Shown here: positions 17,368 through 25,094 of the stretch, in pieces
Layout: each line of letters begins with the position of its first letter
Numbering within the stretch: position 1 is the first letter of the stretch
DNA from: Mycobacterium paraffinicum
Lineage (GTDB): Bacteria > Actinomycetota > Actinomycetes > Mycobacteriales > Mycobacteriaceae
Length of the DNA stretch: 64,000 bases
Assembly (NCBI RefSeq): GCF_001907675.1
Contig: NZ_MPNT01000027.1
Location: 1-64,000, forward strand
Direction of reading: 5' to 3'
Made by a program: the position numbers and the translations under genes
Notes under the pieces: model-generated
Databases searched by the model: none
What the model was told of the DNA's origin: nothing
The model's input: the letters and a program-made list of their open reading frames with translations, nothing else

Positions 17368-17776
17368 CCCCACACCCCGCCAGATCGAAGCGTTGAGCGC
17401 GGTCGACGCGGGCCGCATTCAATGGGGCAACGCCTACCCGGACATGGCGCGCAGAGGTCACACCGGCCCGCTGGTGTTCCTGATCGACGGGCACAGCGTC
17501 TACGGGGGCCAACACGCAACCTACTCGCGGCTCGCCGAGCTGGGCTGGATCGTCGAACGCACCGACCTGCTCCCACTGAAAACTGTTCCGGCCCGAACTC
17601 GCATCTCCCACACCATCACTGGCAGCGAAAAGGTCATCGAGCTCCCGGAGCACTCCGCCCCCGCCGACGCCGGGTGGCGCGCCACAGTCGAACTCACCGA
17701 CGCCGGCCGAGCCGCACTACACCGAGCCACTGGCCAGACAACCACCCGCACAACCCACGAGATCGAGCGCCCATGA
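17360..17776 (+). CDS. Hypothetical protein, possible winged helix
   Basis: This 138-residue protein starts at an ATG overlapping the previous gene by 8 bases. The N-terminus reads PTPRQIEALSAVDAGRI and the C-terminus ELTDAGRAALHRATG. This arrangement recalls small winged-helix proteins whose last helix ends 'LT.AGR..L', but no family can be fixed. Confidence 0.5.
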   Translation: MRNPTPRQIEALSAVDAGRIQWGNAYPDMARRGHTGPLVFLIDGHSVYGGQHATYSRLAELGWIVERTDLLPLKTVPARTRISHTITGSEKVIELPEHSAPADAGWRATVELTDAGRAALHRATGQTTTRTTHEIERP

Positions 17777-18129
17777 CCCAGCGAAACGGCCCTACTGTCG
17801 CACTCGCGGCGCACCATCAAGCGATGACGCCGAAAGGAGAGCCCGTGCGCCACGCTCCCTATGCCCTGCTCGGCGATTTCGTGCTCGTCTACGGAAAGAC
17901 GACAAAATCCGCGTGCGGCAAACGGATTCGCACCACTGAGCTGGTCAGCCGCAACGACACAACATGCCCAGATTGCCGCCGCGCCATCGCAAGTGATCGC
18001 ACCGAGGCCGCCGCCATGCGCGCCCTAGCCGAGGACCTCCTACGCGCTGAAGGCTGCCCACATTGCGGCGCACCCTTTGACGACATCTCTGCCTGGAATC
18101 AGCACCGACGCCAAGCACATTCACACTGA
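17773..18129 (+). CDS. Zinc-finger-like small protein
   Basis: This protein of up to 118 residues has two Cys pairs, TTCPDCRRAI and EGCPHCGAPF, then HRRQAHSH, a C2H2-like arrangement at the C-terminus. ATG 17773 overlaps the previous stop (ATGA). A GTG at 17845 with an AAAGGAGA site 4 bases upstream is a strong alternative start and would give 94 residues. It probably binds zinc and nucleic acid or a protein partner. Confidence 0.55.
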   Translation: MTQRNGPTVALAAHHQAMTPKGEPVRHAPYALLGDFVLVYGKTTKSACGKRIRTTELVSRNDTTCPDCRRAIASDRTEAAAMRALAEDLLRAEGCPHCGAPFDDISAWNQHRRQAHSH

Positions 18130-18150
18130 CCCACACGGAAGGCGCAACTC

Positions 18151-18188
18151 GATGGCCACCGCCGACCTCGATGGCCACCGCCGACCTC
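18151..18188 (+). repeat. 19-bp tandem duplication over a start codon
   Basis: GATGGCCACCGCCGACCTC occurs twice in direct succession (18151-18169 and 18170-18188). The copy number shifts frame, so only the second ATG (18171) leads into the long gene. The first ATG gives a 13-codon frame ending at 18193. Confidence 0.85.
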
Positions 18189-18479
18189 GATGACTCGATG
18201 ACGTTCGACGACATCGCCCTCGTCGACAGCTCACGCGCACGCCGGTTGCTGCAGTCCGCGCTTCGCCACGGCCTCGAGGTGTACCCGACGGCAAGCACGC
18301 AGCGCTGCTGGACGATTCGCAAGCCCAACCAGCGCTATGGCGGCGAATCTCTCACTGTCTACGGCGAAGCCAACAACTCCGCCCATGTTCTCTACGACCC
18401 GTCCACCGGGTCGACCTGGGAGGAGATCACCCAGGTGCGCGCCTTCACGATCATCCAGGCGATGAGCGGTCTGCAATGA
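18171..18479 (+). CDS. Hypothetical protein with duplicated start
   Basis: This 102-residue soluble protein contains TIRKPNQRYGGESLTVYG and a YDPSTGSTWEEI stretch. No family is recognised. The only ribosome site (GGAAGG, 18136-18142) is well placed for the ATG at 18152, but that start is out of frame after a 19-bp tandem duplication. Translation probably reinitiates at 18171 or is reduced. The stop overlaps the next gene by 4 bases. Confidence 0.5.
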   Translation: MATADLDDSMTFDDIALVDSSRARRLLQSALRHGLEVYPTASTQRCWTIRKPNQRYGGESLTVYGEANNSAHVLYDPSTGSTWEEITQVRAFTIIQAMSGLQ

Positions 18480-19117
18480 GGCCCGCCCGCCGTAACAGGC
18501 CGCCCACCAACGTGGTCCAGTACGACCTCTTCGGCGAGGTAGAAGCCGCCGAAAAGACTGCTCAGACCGCGGCGCTGGCCGCATCCGCGGCGGCACGCTC
18601 GTTCCTCACCGAGACTCCATGGCCGGACCTGCTCGGCTGGTGGCTCCACGGCGACGCGATCGAAGCGAACCTTGACCGCGGTGAAGCCAAGGCCAGCTAC
18701 CGGCGCGGCCCCGACGGCACCCCCGGCTGGGCGTGGGCGATCTGGCGAGACGGGCTCCGCTTCGAGGCCGGCGATACCTGGCAGGGCTGGAGTCATCGCC
18801 CACGCTGGTGCATCTCGTGGCCCGAGCTACGTCGCCTGCGCGCCGCGCATCCCGAAGTCACCGCACAATTGCACGCCCTCGCTGTCGGCCGCGGACACCC
18901 CAACGGGCTGGGGTGGCGCTGGTGGAGCGACCCCTTCTCGCTGCATCCCGATGGCTGGCATTCGAGTTACCTTGACGACGAGCAACAGCCGGCCTGGTAC
19001 GACGGTTGCGACCACCCTGAGACTGCCTACGCCGACCGCATCGAAGCGTGGCGCCTGGTGATAGGCATCGTGGGGGAGGCCAGGCTCTCCGTCAACGATC
19101 AAAGGGCAACGCGCTGA
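18476..19117 (+). CDS. Hypothetical plasmid protein
   Basis: This 213-residue, Trp-rich protein (WPDLLGWWLHG, WRWWSDPF, PRWCISWPEL) starts at an ATG overlapping the preceding stop. The N-terminus has NVVQYDLFGEVE, followed by an Ala-rich helix. No family is recognised. It closes the operon that began at 16781 and is followed within 2 bases by the second recurrent palindrome. Confidence 0.6.
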   Translation: MRPARRNRPPTNVVQYDLFGEVEAAEKTAQTAALAASAAARSFLTETPWPDLLGWWLHGDAIEANLDRGEAKASYRRGPDGTPGWAWAIWRDGLRFEAGDTWQGWSHRPRWCISWPELRRLRAAHPEVTAQLHALAVGRGHPNGLGWRWWSDPFSLHPDGWHSSYLDDEQQPAWYDGCDHPETAYADRIEAWRLVIGIVGEARLSVNDQRATR

Positions 19118-19118
19118 C

Positions 19119-19139
19119 CGTGATGCAGCCTGCATCACG
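19119..19139. repeat. Recurrent palindrome, copy 2
   Basis: CGTGATGCAG and its exact complement flank one C. It is the same element as 13377-13401 and again lies directly behind a stop codon. Confidence 0.7.
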
Positions 19140-19344
19140 CCCGGGTTACTGCGCCGCTTGATGGTTCTTAGTCGGAGCGGTGAGTTGTGTTTGGTGCGGG
19201 CGCGTTAGATCCCGGGCGGCGTCGCACCGGCCCGCTCTTATCGCAACCACATCGTTCTCTTATGTTTCTTAATATTGGGGTAGGCTTTCGCCGAGTGCCG
19301 GGCCCCCGGCAGAAACGGGTATCGAACGCCAGGCAAGAGGAACC

Positions 19345-20124
19345 ATGAACAGTCAGCCGACGGGCCGGCATGTCATCTTGATCACCGGAGGGTCACGGGG
19401 CGTCGGGGCCGCGACAGCACGACATCTCGCGTCCCCGAGCACGCACGTCATCCTCACCTACCGCGAAAAATCCAGGCGCGCCCACCAGGTTGTCGACGGC
19501 ATCGCCGCAGCGGGAGGATCTGCGTCGGCGGTCCGTCTCGACATCTGCGACCCGGCCGCATGCGGCGACGTAATCCGTGCTGTACGAGATGAATTCGGTC
19601 GTCTAGATGCGCTGATCCTCAACGCCTCCGGCGGCCTGGAGCGCGGCGCCTCCGCCGACTATCCGATGCGCATCAACCGTGACGCCCCAATGCATCTGCT
19701 CAACCGCGCCTTGCCGCTGATGCCCGCCGGCGGCCGCGTCGTGTTCGTCACCAGCCACCAAGCCCACTTCCACGGCCTCAAACCGGTGCCCGCCGACTAC
19801 CTTCCGATCGCGGAAAGCAAACGTGCCGGCGAAGACGCCCTCCGCGCCATGCGCCCCGAGCTGTCCGCCAGACACGTGTCCCTGACCGTCGTCTCAGGCG
19901 ACATGATCGACGGAACGATCATCGTCCGACTGCTTCAACGGCGTGACCCAGACGCTGTCGAAGCTCGGCGTGCCCACGGCCCGCTGCCCACCCTCGACGA
20001 ATTCGCCGCAGCCATCGCCGCGGCCGCGCTCAACGCGGAATCCGCCGACGACACCATCTACGTCGGAGGCCGCGACTACTTGCGCCTCACCAACAACGTG
20101 CCGACCACCCAACAAGTCCGATAG
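19345..20124 (+). CDS. SDR-family oxidoreductase
   Basis: This 259-residue Rossmann-fold protein has the NAD(P) motif TGGSRGVG near residue 16, LDICDP and LNASGG. The catalytic area reads DYLPIAESKRAGEDAL. The Tyr lies seven residues before the Lys instead of the usual four (YxxxK), so it belongs to an atypical SDR branch or uses a shifted Tyr. Substrate unknown. The TTG/ATG-free upstream region of 200 bases contains its promoter; a DinB-like gene follows. Confidence 0.8.
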   Translation: MNSQPTGRHVILITGGSRGVGAATARHLASPSTHVILTYREKSRRAHQVVDGIAAAGGSASAVRLDICDPAACGDVIRAVRDEFGRLDALILNASGGLERGASADYPMRINRDAPMHLLNRALPLMPAGGRVVFVTSHQAHFHGLKPVPADYLPIAESKRAGEDALRAMRPELSARHVSLTVVSGDMIDGTIIVRLLQRRDPDAVEARRAHGPLPTLDEFAAAIAAAALNAESADDTIYVGGRDYLRLTNNVPTTQQVR

Positions 20125-20200
20125 TGCTCCGCGCCGAACGCAGGCGGGGAGCGATCCCACCAAACACTTTGCCCCACACCCCCTAAGAATGGGAGCGCAG

Positions 20201-20773
20201 ATGCCTTTCGCAGAGCCCACGCACTTCATGCAAGCCGCTTTGGCCGTCGACAACGTCCTGGCTCACGTCGCCGATGACCAGTGGAGCGCACCCACCCCGT
20301 GCACCCAGTGGACCGTCGCCGATGTGACCGACCACCTCATCGAAGTCAACCACTCATTCACCGCGCAGCTTCAGCCCGAGAATTGCATTGCGTCGACCAC
20401 TCACGGCGGATCACCGTCCGGCGAACTGCTTGCCCGGTACCGCTGCTCCACCGAGGAATTGCGCCGCGCGCTCGACTGCGCGGCGCAACCCGATGGGCAG
20501 CTGCCCACATCGCTGCGCGTTCGGCTTGCGCTCCGCGTAGCCGATCTGGTCATCCACGCCTGGGACATCGCGACCTCGACCGGCGACTGCCTACAGATTG
20601 ATGACCGCCTGGTCGACGAGGTGCTCGCATTCGCTGACAGCCGCCGCGCGGCCCTGCAACGCGGCGGCCAATTCGCCGCGGCCCAACCGATCAGCAGCAA
20701 CGCACCAGCGATCGACCGTCTCGCTGCGCTGTCTGGCCGCACCCCGACGCACGCGGCAGCGCACGGGGAGTAA
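20201..20773 (+). CDS. DinB-like / maleylpyruvate-isomerase-type protein
   Basis: This 190-residue protein matches the actinobacterial TIGR03086-type family: 'SAPTPCTQWTVADVTDHLIE' near residue 30 carries the metal-binding His, and 'ADLVIHAWDIATST' the second His. These helical-bundle proteins are thought to use mycothiol or bind metal. ATG 20201 was chosen because GGGAG lies 6 bases upstream; an in-frame ATG four codons earlier is possible. It may act with the SDR gene 76 bases upstream. Confidence 0.75.
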   Translation: MPFAEPTHFMQAALAVDNVLAHVADDQWSAPTPCTQWTVADVTDHLIEVNHSFTAQLQPENCIASTTHGGSPSGELLARYRCSTEELRRALDCAAQPDGQLPTSLRVRLALRVADLVIHAWDIATSTGDCLQIDDRLVDEVLAFADSRRAALQRGGQFAAAQPISSNAPAIDRLAALSGRTPTHAAAHGE

Positions 20774-20937
20774 AGCCGTCATGAAGTGTGGCGCCTGCAG
20801 TGCAGCACGTGAGTGGTGCCAAGCTTTCGATTAACGACAACTCGGCCTTCGTCGAGAGAGCGGCCTTATTTCCGATTCCTTTGCCGTCCGCCAGTACTCG
20901 GCCACAAATGTCGCTCGCCAGCGATACCGTCACTCGC

Positions 20938-21486
20938 ATGAGCAACCACGTCACAACGTATCGTTTCACCACCATTGCGGTAGGCGACCTGCCCTACCCT
21001 GAGGGACTGGGCAAAGCGGAGTACCCAGAGCTCGAATTTGGTATGAAGCGACTCCTTGGCCACCGCTGGGACGATCCGGTCGCCAACGAGCGGTCTTTCT
21101 GGACACCGACCTACCAGAATCTCATTCATACCCACCTCAAGCCCCATTTCGATCGACATGGCGACATCGTCGAGATCGCCACGCAGGCCGTCAACGGTGC
21201 ACACGCTAGCCACGCCCTCAACCGAGATATCACCGGCACCTATGCCGAGGCGTTTACCGAATACCGCTGCGGCATTCCGTCGCTCGACGACCTACAAGCC
21301 GCCCACGGGCCTGTAATCGCATGGTGGATCCTCGACCCGCCGCGCATTTTTTGCGACGGACGGGCAATGTGGTTCGTCGATGGGCGCCACCGCCTCAGCT
21401 ACCTCAGATCATTGCTGCAGCCGAGCGACCCTGGCTTCCCCATCCTCGTCGAGCTCAGCCGCTCTGCCATAGATGCCGCCGTCTGA
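20938..21486 (+). CDS. ParB-like hypothetical protein
   Basis: This 182-residue protein ends its main domain with 'MWFVDGRHRLSYLRSL', the GxHR-type motif of the ParB/sulfiredoxin nuclease fold. The rest (ILDPPRIFCDG and N-terminal stretches) is not recognised. ATG 20938 was chosen as the first Met near the conserved part; the upstream extension lacks coding character. Function unknown; some members of this fold cut nucleic acid or bind CTP. Confidence 0.5.
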   Translation: MSNHVTTYRFTTIAVGDLPYPEGLGKAEYPELEFGMKRLLGHRWDDPVANERSFWTPTYQNLIHTHLKPHFDRHGDIVEIATQAVNGAHASHALNRDITGTYAEAFTEYRCGIPSLDDLQAAHGPVIAWWILDPPRIFCDGRAMWFVDGRHRLSYLRSLLQPSDPGFPILVELSRSAIDAAV

Positions 21487-21572
21487 CCGAGCCGCCGACG
21501 AGTACCGAAGGGTGGCTGTCGGTGTAACTCTGCGCCGGTTAGTGCACCCATGAACGGTGTAAGTTCTGCACC

Positions 21573-21878
21573 ATGAGCAAGCGGGTCAGCCTGATCCTCA
21601 AAGATGCTGATGAAGCAGCTCTTGCCCCGTATCTGAACGAGGGCACGGCCGAGTTCGAGGCACTACGCCAGTGGGCCGGCCAACGTGGCGAAGGCGACAT
21701 CAAATCAGAAGCCGGCGCGCTTCGCGCATTGCTCCAAGCCGGCGCGGACGCGGTCGGGGAGGGCGTGCTCGAAGCCGGATACGCCGAGCTGGCGGCCGAG
21801 TTCACGCGTGAACCCGCCGCCGCCGAGCGGCGAACTGCGCGCGACCGACGCACTCGTAGGAGTAAGGCCGACCGATGA
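21573..21878 (+). CDS. MazE-like antitoxin
   Basis: This 101-residue protein has an N-terminal SKRVSLILKDADEAAL stretch like a short ribbon-helix-helix and a long charged C-terminal helix ending in an Arg-rich tail. Its stop overlaps the MazF ATG by 4 bases. It should bind and neutralise the toxin and regulate the pair. Confidence 0.7.
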   Translation: MSKRVSLILKDADEAALAPYLNEGTAEFEALRQWAGQRGEGDIKSEAGALRALLQAGADAVGEGVLEAGYAELAAEFTREPAAAERRTARDRRTRRSKADR

Positions 21879-22186
21879 TTCGCGGGATGCGCAGCAACGT
21901 ATACCGCGTCGATCTCGGACACGGCCCTAAGCCCTGGGTAGTTGTTAGCAATGACTCCCGCAACAGGAACCTCGACACCGTTTTGGCGGCGCGGATCGCC
22001 ACAACGACCAAGAACGGGCACTTGCCGACAGTCGTGCCGCTGAACGCCGCCGACCCGCTCGACGGCGTTGTGCTTGTCGACGACATCGTGCAGCTCTGCC
22101 ACGCCGAACTCACCGCGCCACTCGGCGGCCTTTCGCTACCGACGATGCGGGAGATCAGTGCAGCGCTACGGATAGCAGTGCCTTGA
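21875..22186 (+). CDS. mazF: MazF/PemK-type endoribonuclease toxin
   Basis: This 103-residue protein matches MazF: the 'NVYRVDLGHGPKPWVVVSND' opening, the 'LAARIATTTKNGHLPTVVPL' core and 'GVVLVDDIVQL'. MazF toxins cleave mRNA or tRNA at short sequences to stop growth. The partner is directly upstream with an ATGA overlap. Confidence 0.85.
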   Translation: MIRGMRSNVYRVDLGHGPKPWVVVSNDSRNRNLDTVLAARIATTTKNGHLPTVVPLNAADPLDGVVLVDDIVQLCHAELTAPLGGLSLPTMREISAALRIAVP

Positions 22187-22217
22187 GCGCTGGGGTTGGC
22201 GATAGAGGGGGACTGAA

Positions 22218-22622
22218 ATGCTCACTGTGTCACTTGACCGGGATACCGCCGTGGTTTTGATCGCCCAAGCGCGGCAGCTCCCGGTCGCGGATGTGGAAGC
22301 CCTCGACGACCGTGAGTTGGAGGCTCAATTGCACAGCGTTGATATCCGCCGAATGCTGGCCCGATTGACAGACGCACCGGCAAAGGAGCCTGCTCCACAT
22401 GCCATGCCCCCCAACGGAAACGGGCTAGATGTGCAACTCAGCCCCCTTGAAGCACGGGTGGTCGCCGATGAGTTACTACTGGCTGGAGACACCCTGGTCC
22501 GCAAAGCACTCGACCAGCTCGACCGAGGCGCAGTGTTCGATGAACTGATGGACGCGGCGAACCGCCTACTGCAGCGCGGAAATAGGCTCAGTCTTGCGGC
22601 GGCCCAGGCCGAGAACGGCTAG
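22218..22622 (+). CDS. Hypothetical protein
   Basis: This 134-residue acidic, helical protein carries no recognised motif. It follows the mazF stop by 31 bases, so it may be co-expressed as a third gene. The C-terminus (FDELMDAANRLLQRGNRL) suggests helical packing. Function unknown. Confidence 0.5.
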   Translation: MLTVSLDRDTAVVLIAQARQLPVADVEALDDRELEAQLHSVDIRRMLARLTDAPAKEPAPHAMPPNGNGLDVQLSPLEARVVADELLLAGDTLVRKALDQLDRGAVFDELMDAANRLLQRGNRLSLAAAQAENG

Positions 22623-22649
22623 ACGAGCGAACAGATCCCCAGTAGGCGG

Positions 22650-23036
22650 TCAGTCGACGGATTTGGACGCCCAGTATTCCCGCAAGCTAGCGATGCGATC
22701 TCCGTCGAGTTCGAGGATGGCTACCTCACGCATCAGTTTGCGGTGGCCTTTGACGAGGTCGTCGAAACGGGCTTCCCATTCAGCGATCGCGGTGGATCCG
22801 TCGACGTACAGGCTGATGAGCCGTGCGTCGATGTTGGCCTGCTCGCGCGCAACTTTGGTTTCCCAGTACCGTCGAATCTCTGCGGTGGTGCGCATCGGCT
22901 CGTCGAGGACGCGCTCGTGATATGTCGCATCGGGCGTAAAGATCGTGACGATCAGGTCTGGGTCTTGCGTCGTCCACGCGCGCAGATAGGTGTCGACGAG
23001 TTGGCGCACGTGCTCGTGCCGTGTGGGTGCGTTCAA
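22650..23036 (-). CDS. SnoaL/NTF2-like protein
   Basis: This 128-residue protein has the NTF2/SnoaL-like pattern 'YLRAWTTQDPDLIVTIFTPDATYHE', a helix then strand entry, and ends 'ILELDGDRIASLREYW'. The start is taken as TTG 23036, which overlaps the stop of the upstream gene by 4 bases (TTGA). Such folds bind small ligands or catalyse simple isomerisation. It may sense a signal for the adjacent regulator, which is inference. Confidence 0.65.
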   Translation of the reverse strand: MNAPTRHEHVRQLVDTYLRAWTTQDPDLIVTIFTPDATYHERVLDEPMRTTAEIRRYWETKVAREQANIDARLISLYVDGSTAIAEWEARFDDLVKGHRKLMREVAILELDGDRIASLREYWASKSVD

Positions 23037-23482
23037 GAATGCTCCGTTACCTGGGCGAGCGGGATTGACCCGTCGAAACGGGTTCGGTCTCTGAGCATTT
23101 CGAAAATCATCTTGGGTTCTGCCAGCTTCACGGTCGTTAAATCCACACCTGCGGCGGATCCAGACTCCACTCGGGCCCATCGCCATCGCTCCGAAGCGAC
23201 CTCGGTGTCGGTCAGGACTGCGGTGTAGTAGCCCTCCATTGACGTTTCGCCAGGTAGGACGGCGAGATGGATTGAGCCGTAGAAGTAGCGGTCGTTGACG
23301 TTGCGCCACTTGCCGATGATGTGGCGGCCGAAGACTTCGGCTTCGATGTCGTTGGCATAGCCGCGCTCGCGCTCTTCGAGGCGGGGGCTCGGTGGGTAGT
23401 TGGTAGCTGTGACGCCGCCTTTGGTCACGTCGACCTGTGATAGATCGGCGTGATGCAGCCCGTCGACCACGTAGCTGGTCAC
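23033..23482 (-). CDS. C-terminal half of a frameshifted regulator
   Basis: This 149-residue frame aligns with the C-terminal part of the intact regulator at 50124-50909, for example 'ATNYPPSPR' with 'SRNYPPAPR' and 'NDRYFYGSIHL' with 'NDRYFFGSLHL'. The homology continues upstream of its GTG (LAGLWVTSY) in the same frame, so it is the rear part of a gene broken near 23500. GTG 23482 overlaps the stop of the front half, which could still allow coupled translation. The domain may bind a ligand. Confidence 0.6.
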   Translation of the reverse strand: MTSYVVDGLHHADLSQVDVTKGGVTATNYPPSPRLEERERGYANDIEAEVFGRHIIGKWRNVNDRYFYGSIHLAVLPGETSMEGYYTAVLTDTEVASERWRWARVESGSAAGVDLTTVKLAEPKMIFEMLRDRTRFDGSIPLAQVTEHS

Positions 23483-23823
23483 CCATAGACCGGCGAGGTC
23501 GGTCGGTTCAATGCCGGCCGGACACCCGTTAGCAAATCACCCCGGTGCGGGGTGTCGGGGTGTCCAAACAGCTCTTTGGCGGACCAGCCGGGGAACATCC
23601 GCTCTAACACGGCGCAATGGTAGCCGCGTGGCAGGTTCTGGATTTCGCCTCCGAGCCAGCGGTAGTACTGCGCCTTCGTGGGGGGTGCTGCTTGGCGGGA
23701 GACTCCCAATTCCTTTGCGGTCCGGTTGTATTCGGCGACAAACTCCGAATAGGCGTGCAGGTGGCGTTCCTCGAGGAGGGACTTCAGAGCTATCACACGC
23801 ACGTGGATCAGCCTACCTATCAA
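23479..23823 (-). CDS. HTH N-terminal half of a frameshifted regulator
   Basis: This 114-residue frame aligns with the N-terminal HTH domain of the 50124 protein: 'SLLEERHLHAYSEFVAEYNR' against 'ALLDERHMHAYSEFIAEYKR', and 'MFPGWSAKELFG' against 'MFSGWTAKELFG'. It then shifts frame and ends at 23479. Loss of one GGTC repeat unit at 23497-23508 accounts for the break. A GTG at 23802 matches the paralogue start better than 23823. It may still bind DNA by itself. Confidence 0.6.
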   Translation of the reverse strand: MIGRLIHVRVIALKSLLEERHLHAYSEFVAEYNRTAKELGVSRQAAPPTKAQYYRWLGGEIQNLPRGYHCAVLERMFPGWSAKELFGHPDTPHRGDLLTGVRPALNRPTSPVYG

Positions 23824-23824
23824 C

Positions 23825-23849
23825 GAGACTGAACGAGACGCAGAGAGAC
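23825..23849. promoter_or_regulatory. 10-bp-phased GAGAC repeats
   Basis: GAGAC occurs at 23825, 23835 and 23845, exactly one helical turn apart, just upstream of the frameshifted regulator. The paralogue at 50124 has similarly phased GAGTC repeats, so these are probable binding sites of this regulator family. Confidence 0.6.
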
Positions 23850-23916
23850 TTACCGCGCACTCAATACGCCCCCTCGGGGGATCGCGCGGCGCCCTAGGGC
23901 TTAGGTCGGCTTTAGC

Positions 23917-23975
23917 TTGACTATATGTCCATATTATATTGACCGTCAGGTTTATCTTGACATATGATCGGTTTA
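23917..23975 (+). promoter_or_regulatory. AT-rich leaderless promoter of the MNT-HEPN pair
   Basis: A -35 box TTGACC (23939-23944) and a -10 box TATGAT (23963-23968), 18 bases apart, predict transcription from the ATG at 23975. Upstream, ATATG-TC-CATAT (23923-23934) is an inverted repeat and ACATATGAT overlaps the -10. These may be operators bound by the winged-helix domain of the first gene. Confidence 0.6.
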
Positions 23976-24568
23976 TGCGTACTGCGGCTCCGGCGTTACT
24001 TCCCGTCTTCCGGTCCCAGCACCAGGGTCAACTCTTGGCCCAGCTGCTACTTGACCCCGGTCGGGAGTACACGGTCACCGACCTTGCGCGCACGCTCGGC
24101 GTCTCGAAGCAGACCGCCCAGCAAGAGGTCGAACGCCTCGTCACCGCCCACGTGTTGCGCGACCGCCGGCAGGGCCGCAACCGGCTGATCAGCGCCAATC
24201 CCGACCATCCCGCCTACACGCCGCTGACTCAGCTCACACTGCTGACCTTCGGTCCCCACACAGTCATTGCCGAGGAATTCGGCGCCATCCCCGCAGTGGA
24301 GCAGGTACTGATCTTCGGGTCCTGGGCTGCCCGCTACACCGGGCAGCCCGGCCCGCCGGCCAACGACATCGACGTCCTGGCGATCGGCGAGCCCACGCGC
24401 AGCGATTTGTTCGATGCGGCCGACCGCGCCCAAAAGCGCCTCCAGATCCCGGTCAATCCCGAGAAGGCCACACCGGCCCAATGGGCCAACCCCGGCCAGT
24501 GGGCTCTGCTCACCGAGATCCAGCAGCGCCCCTACGTCCAAGTCTTTCCGCCGCAGGACGCGATATGA
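23975..24568 (+). CDS. Winged-helix MNT nucleotidyltransferase antitoxin
   Basis: This protein of about 197 residues joins an N-terminal winged helix (YTVTDLARTLGVSKQTAQQE) to a minimal nucleotidyltransferase. The motif FGSWAARYTG with the acidic pair NDIDVLAIG is the GSxAxG/DxD signature of MNT proteins. MNT antitoxins inactivate the partner HEPN RNase by AMPylation or binding. ATG 23975 was chosen because it sits at the predicted transcription start. The stop overlaps the HEPN ATG by 4 bases. Confidence 0.8.
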   Translation: MRTAAPALLPVFRSQHQGQLLAQLLLDPGREYTVTDLARTLGVSKQTAQQEVERLVTAHVLRDRRQGRNRLISANPDHPAYTPLTQLTLLTFGPHTVIAEEFGAIPAVEQVLIFGSWAARYTGQPGPPANDIDVLAIGEPTRSDLFDAADRAQKRLQIPVNPEKATPAQWANPGQWALLTEIQQRPYVQVFPPQDAI

Positions 24569-25026
24569 GCGGCTGGAAGACGGGCCAAGCGCAGATCGCC
24601 GCGCTGGTTGAGCGCCGCCACCTCGAGCAGGTCAGCGGTGACGCCGCCAACGGCGCATACCTGCTTCAACAGGCACGACAGCGGCTGGCCGGCGCACGCG
24701 CCGCCCGCTCCGCTGACCACATCGGGGCTTTCGAGCTCGCCTACGACGCCACCCGCCAGGCGCTCACCGCACTCCTGGCGCAGCAAGGCCTGCGCCCGAC
24801 GACTGCAGGGGGCCACATCGCCGTCGCCGACGCCGCAGAAGCACAGTTCGGCGCATCGTTTCGGGTGTTCAACCGCATGCGCCGAATCCGTAACCAGCTC
24901 GAATATCCGCGCAGCACAGCTGATCTGGATCTGTCTGCCGCAGATACCGACCAGGCCCTCGCCGACGCCGAGCGGATCATCGACGCCGCGGACAGGCTTC
25001 TCCCCGAACTCGGGATGTGGCCATGA
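24565..25026 (+). CDS. HEPN-domain protein (toxin partner)
   Basis: This 153-residue all-helical protein has ATRQALTALLAQQGLRP and FNRMRRIRNQLEYP near residue 110, typical of HEPN proteins paired with MNT. In HEPN RNases the catalytic RxxxxH sits here; the His is not evident, so catalytic activity is uncertain. The tight overlap with the MNT gene supports a HEPN/MNT toxin-antitoxin module. Confidence 0.75.
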   Translation: MSGWKTGQAQIAALVERRHLEQVSGDAANGAYLLQQARQRLAGARAARSADHIGAFELAYDATRQALTALLAQQGLRPTTAGGHIAVADAAEAQFGASFRVFNRMRRIRNQLEYPRSTADLDLSAADTDQALADAERIIDAADRLLPELGMWP

Positions 25027-25094
25027 TCTTGACCCTGCGCAGCTCAGCGTTCAAAGCGGTTTCCATTGTCGGCAGATGCTGGGACAATGCACCT

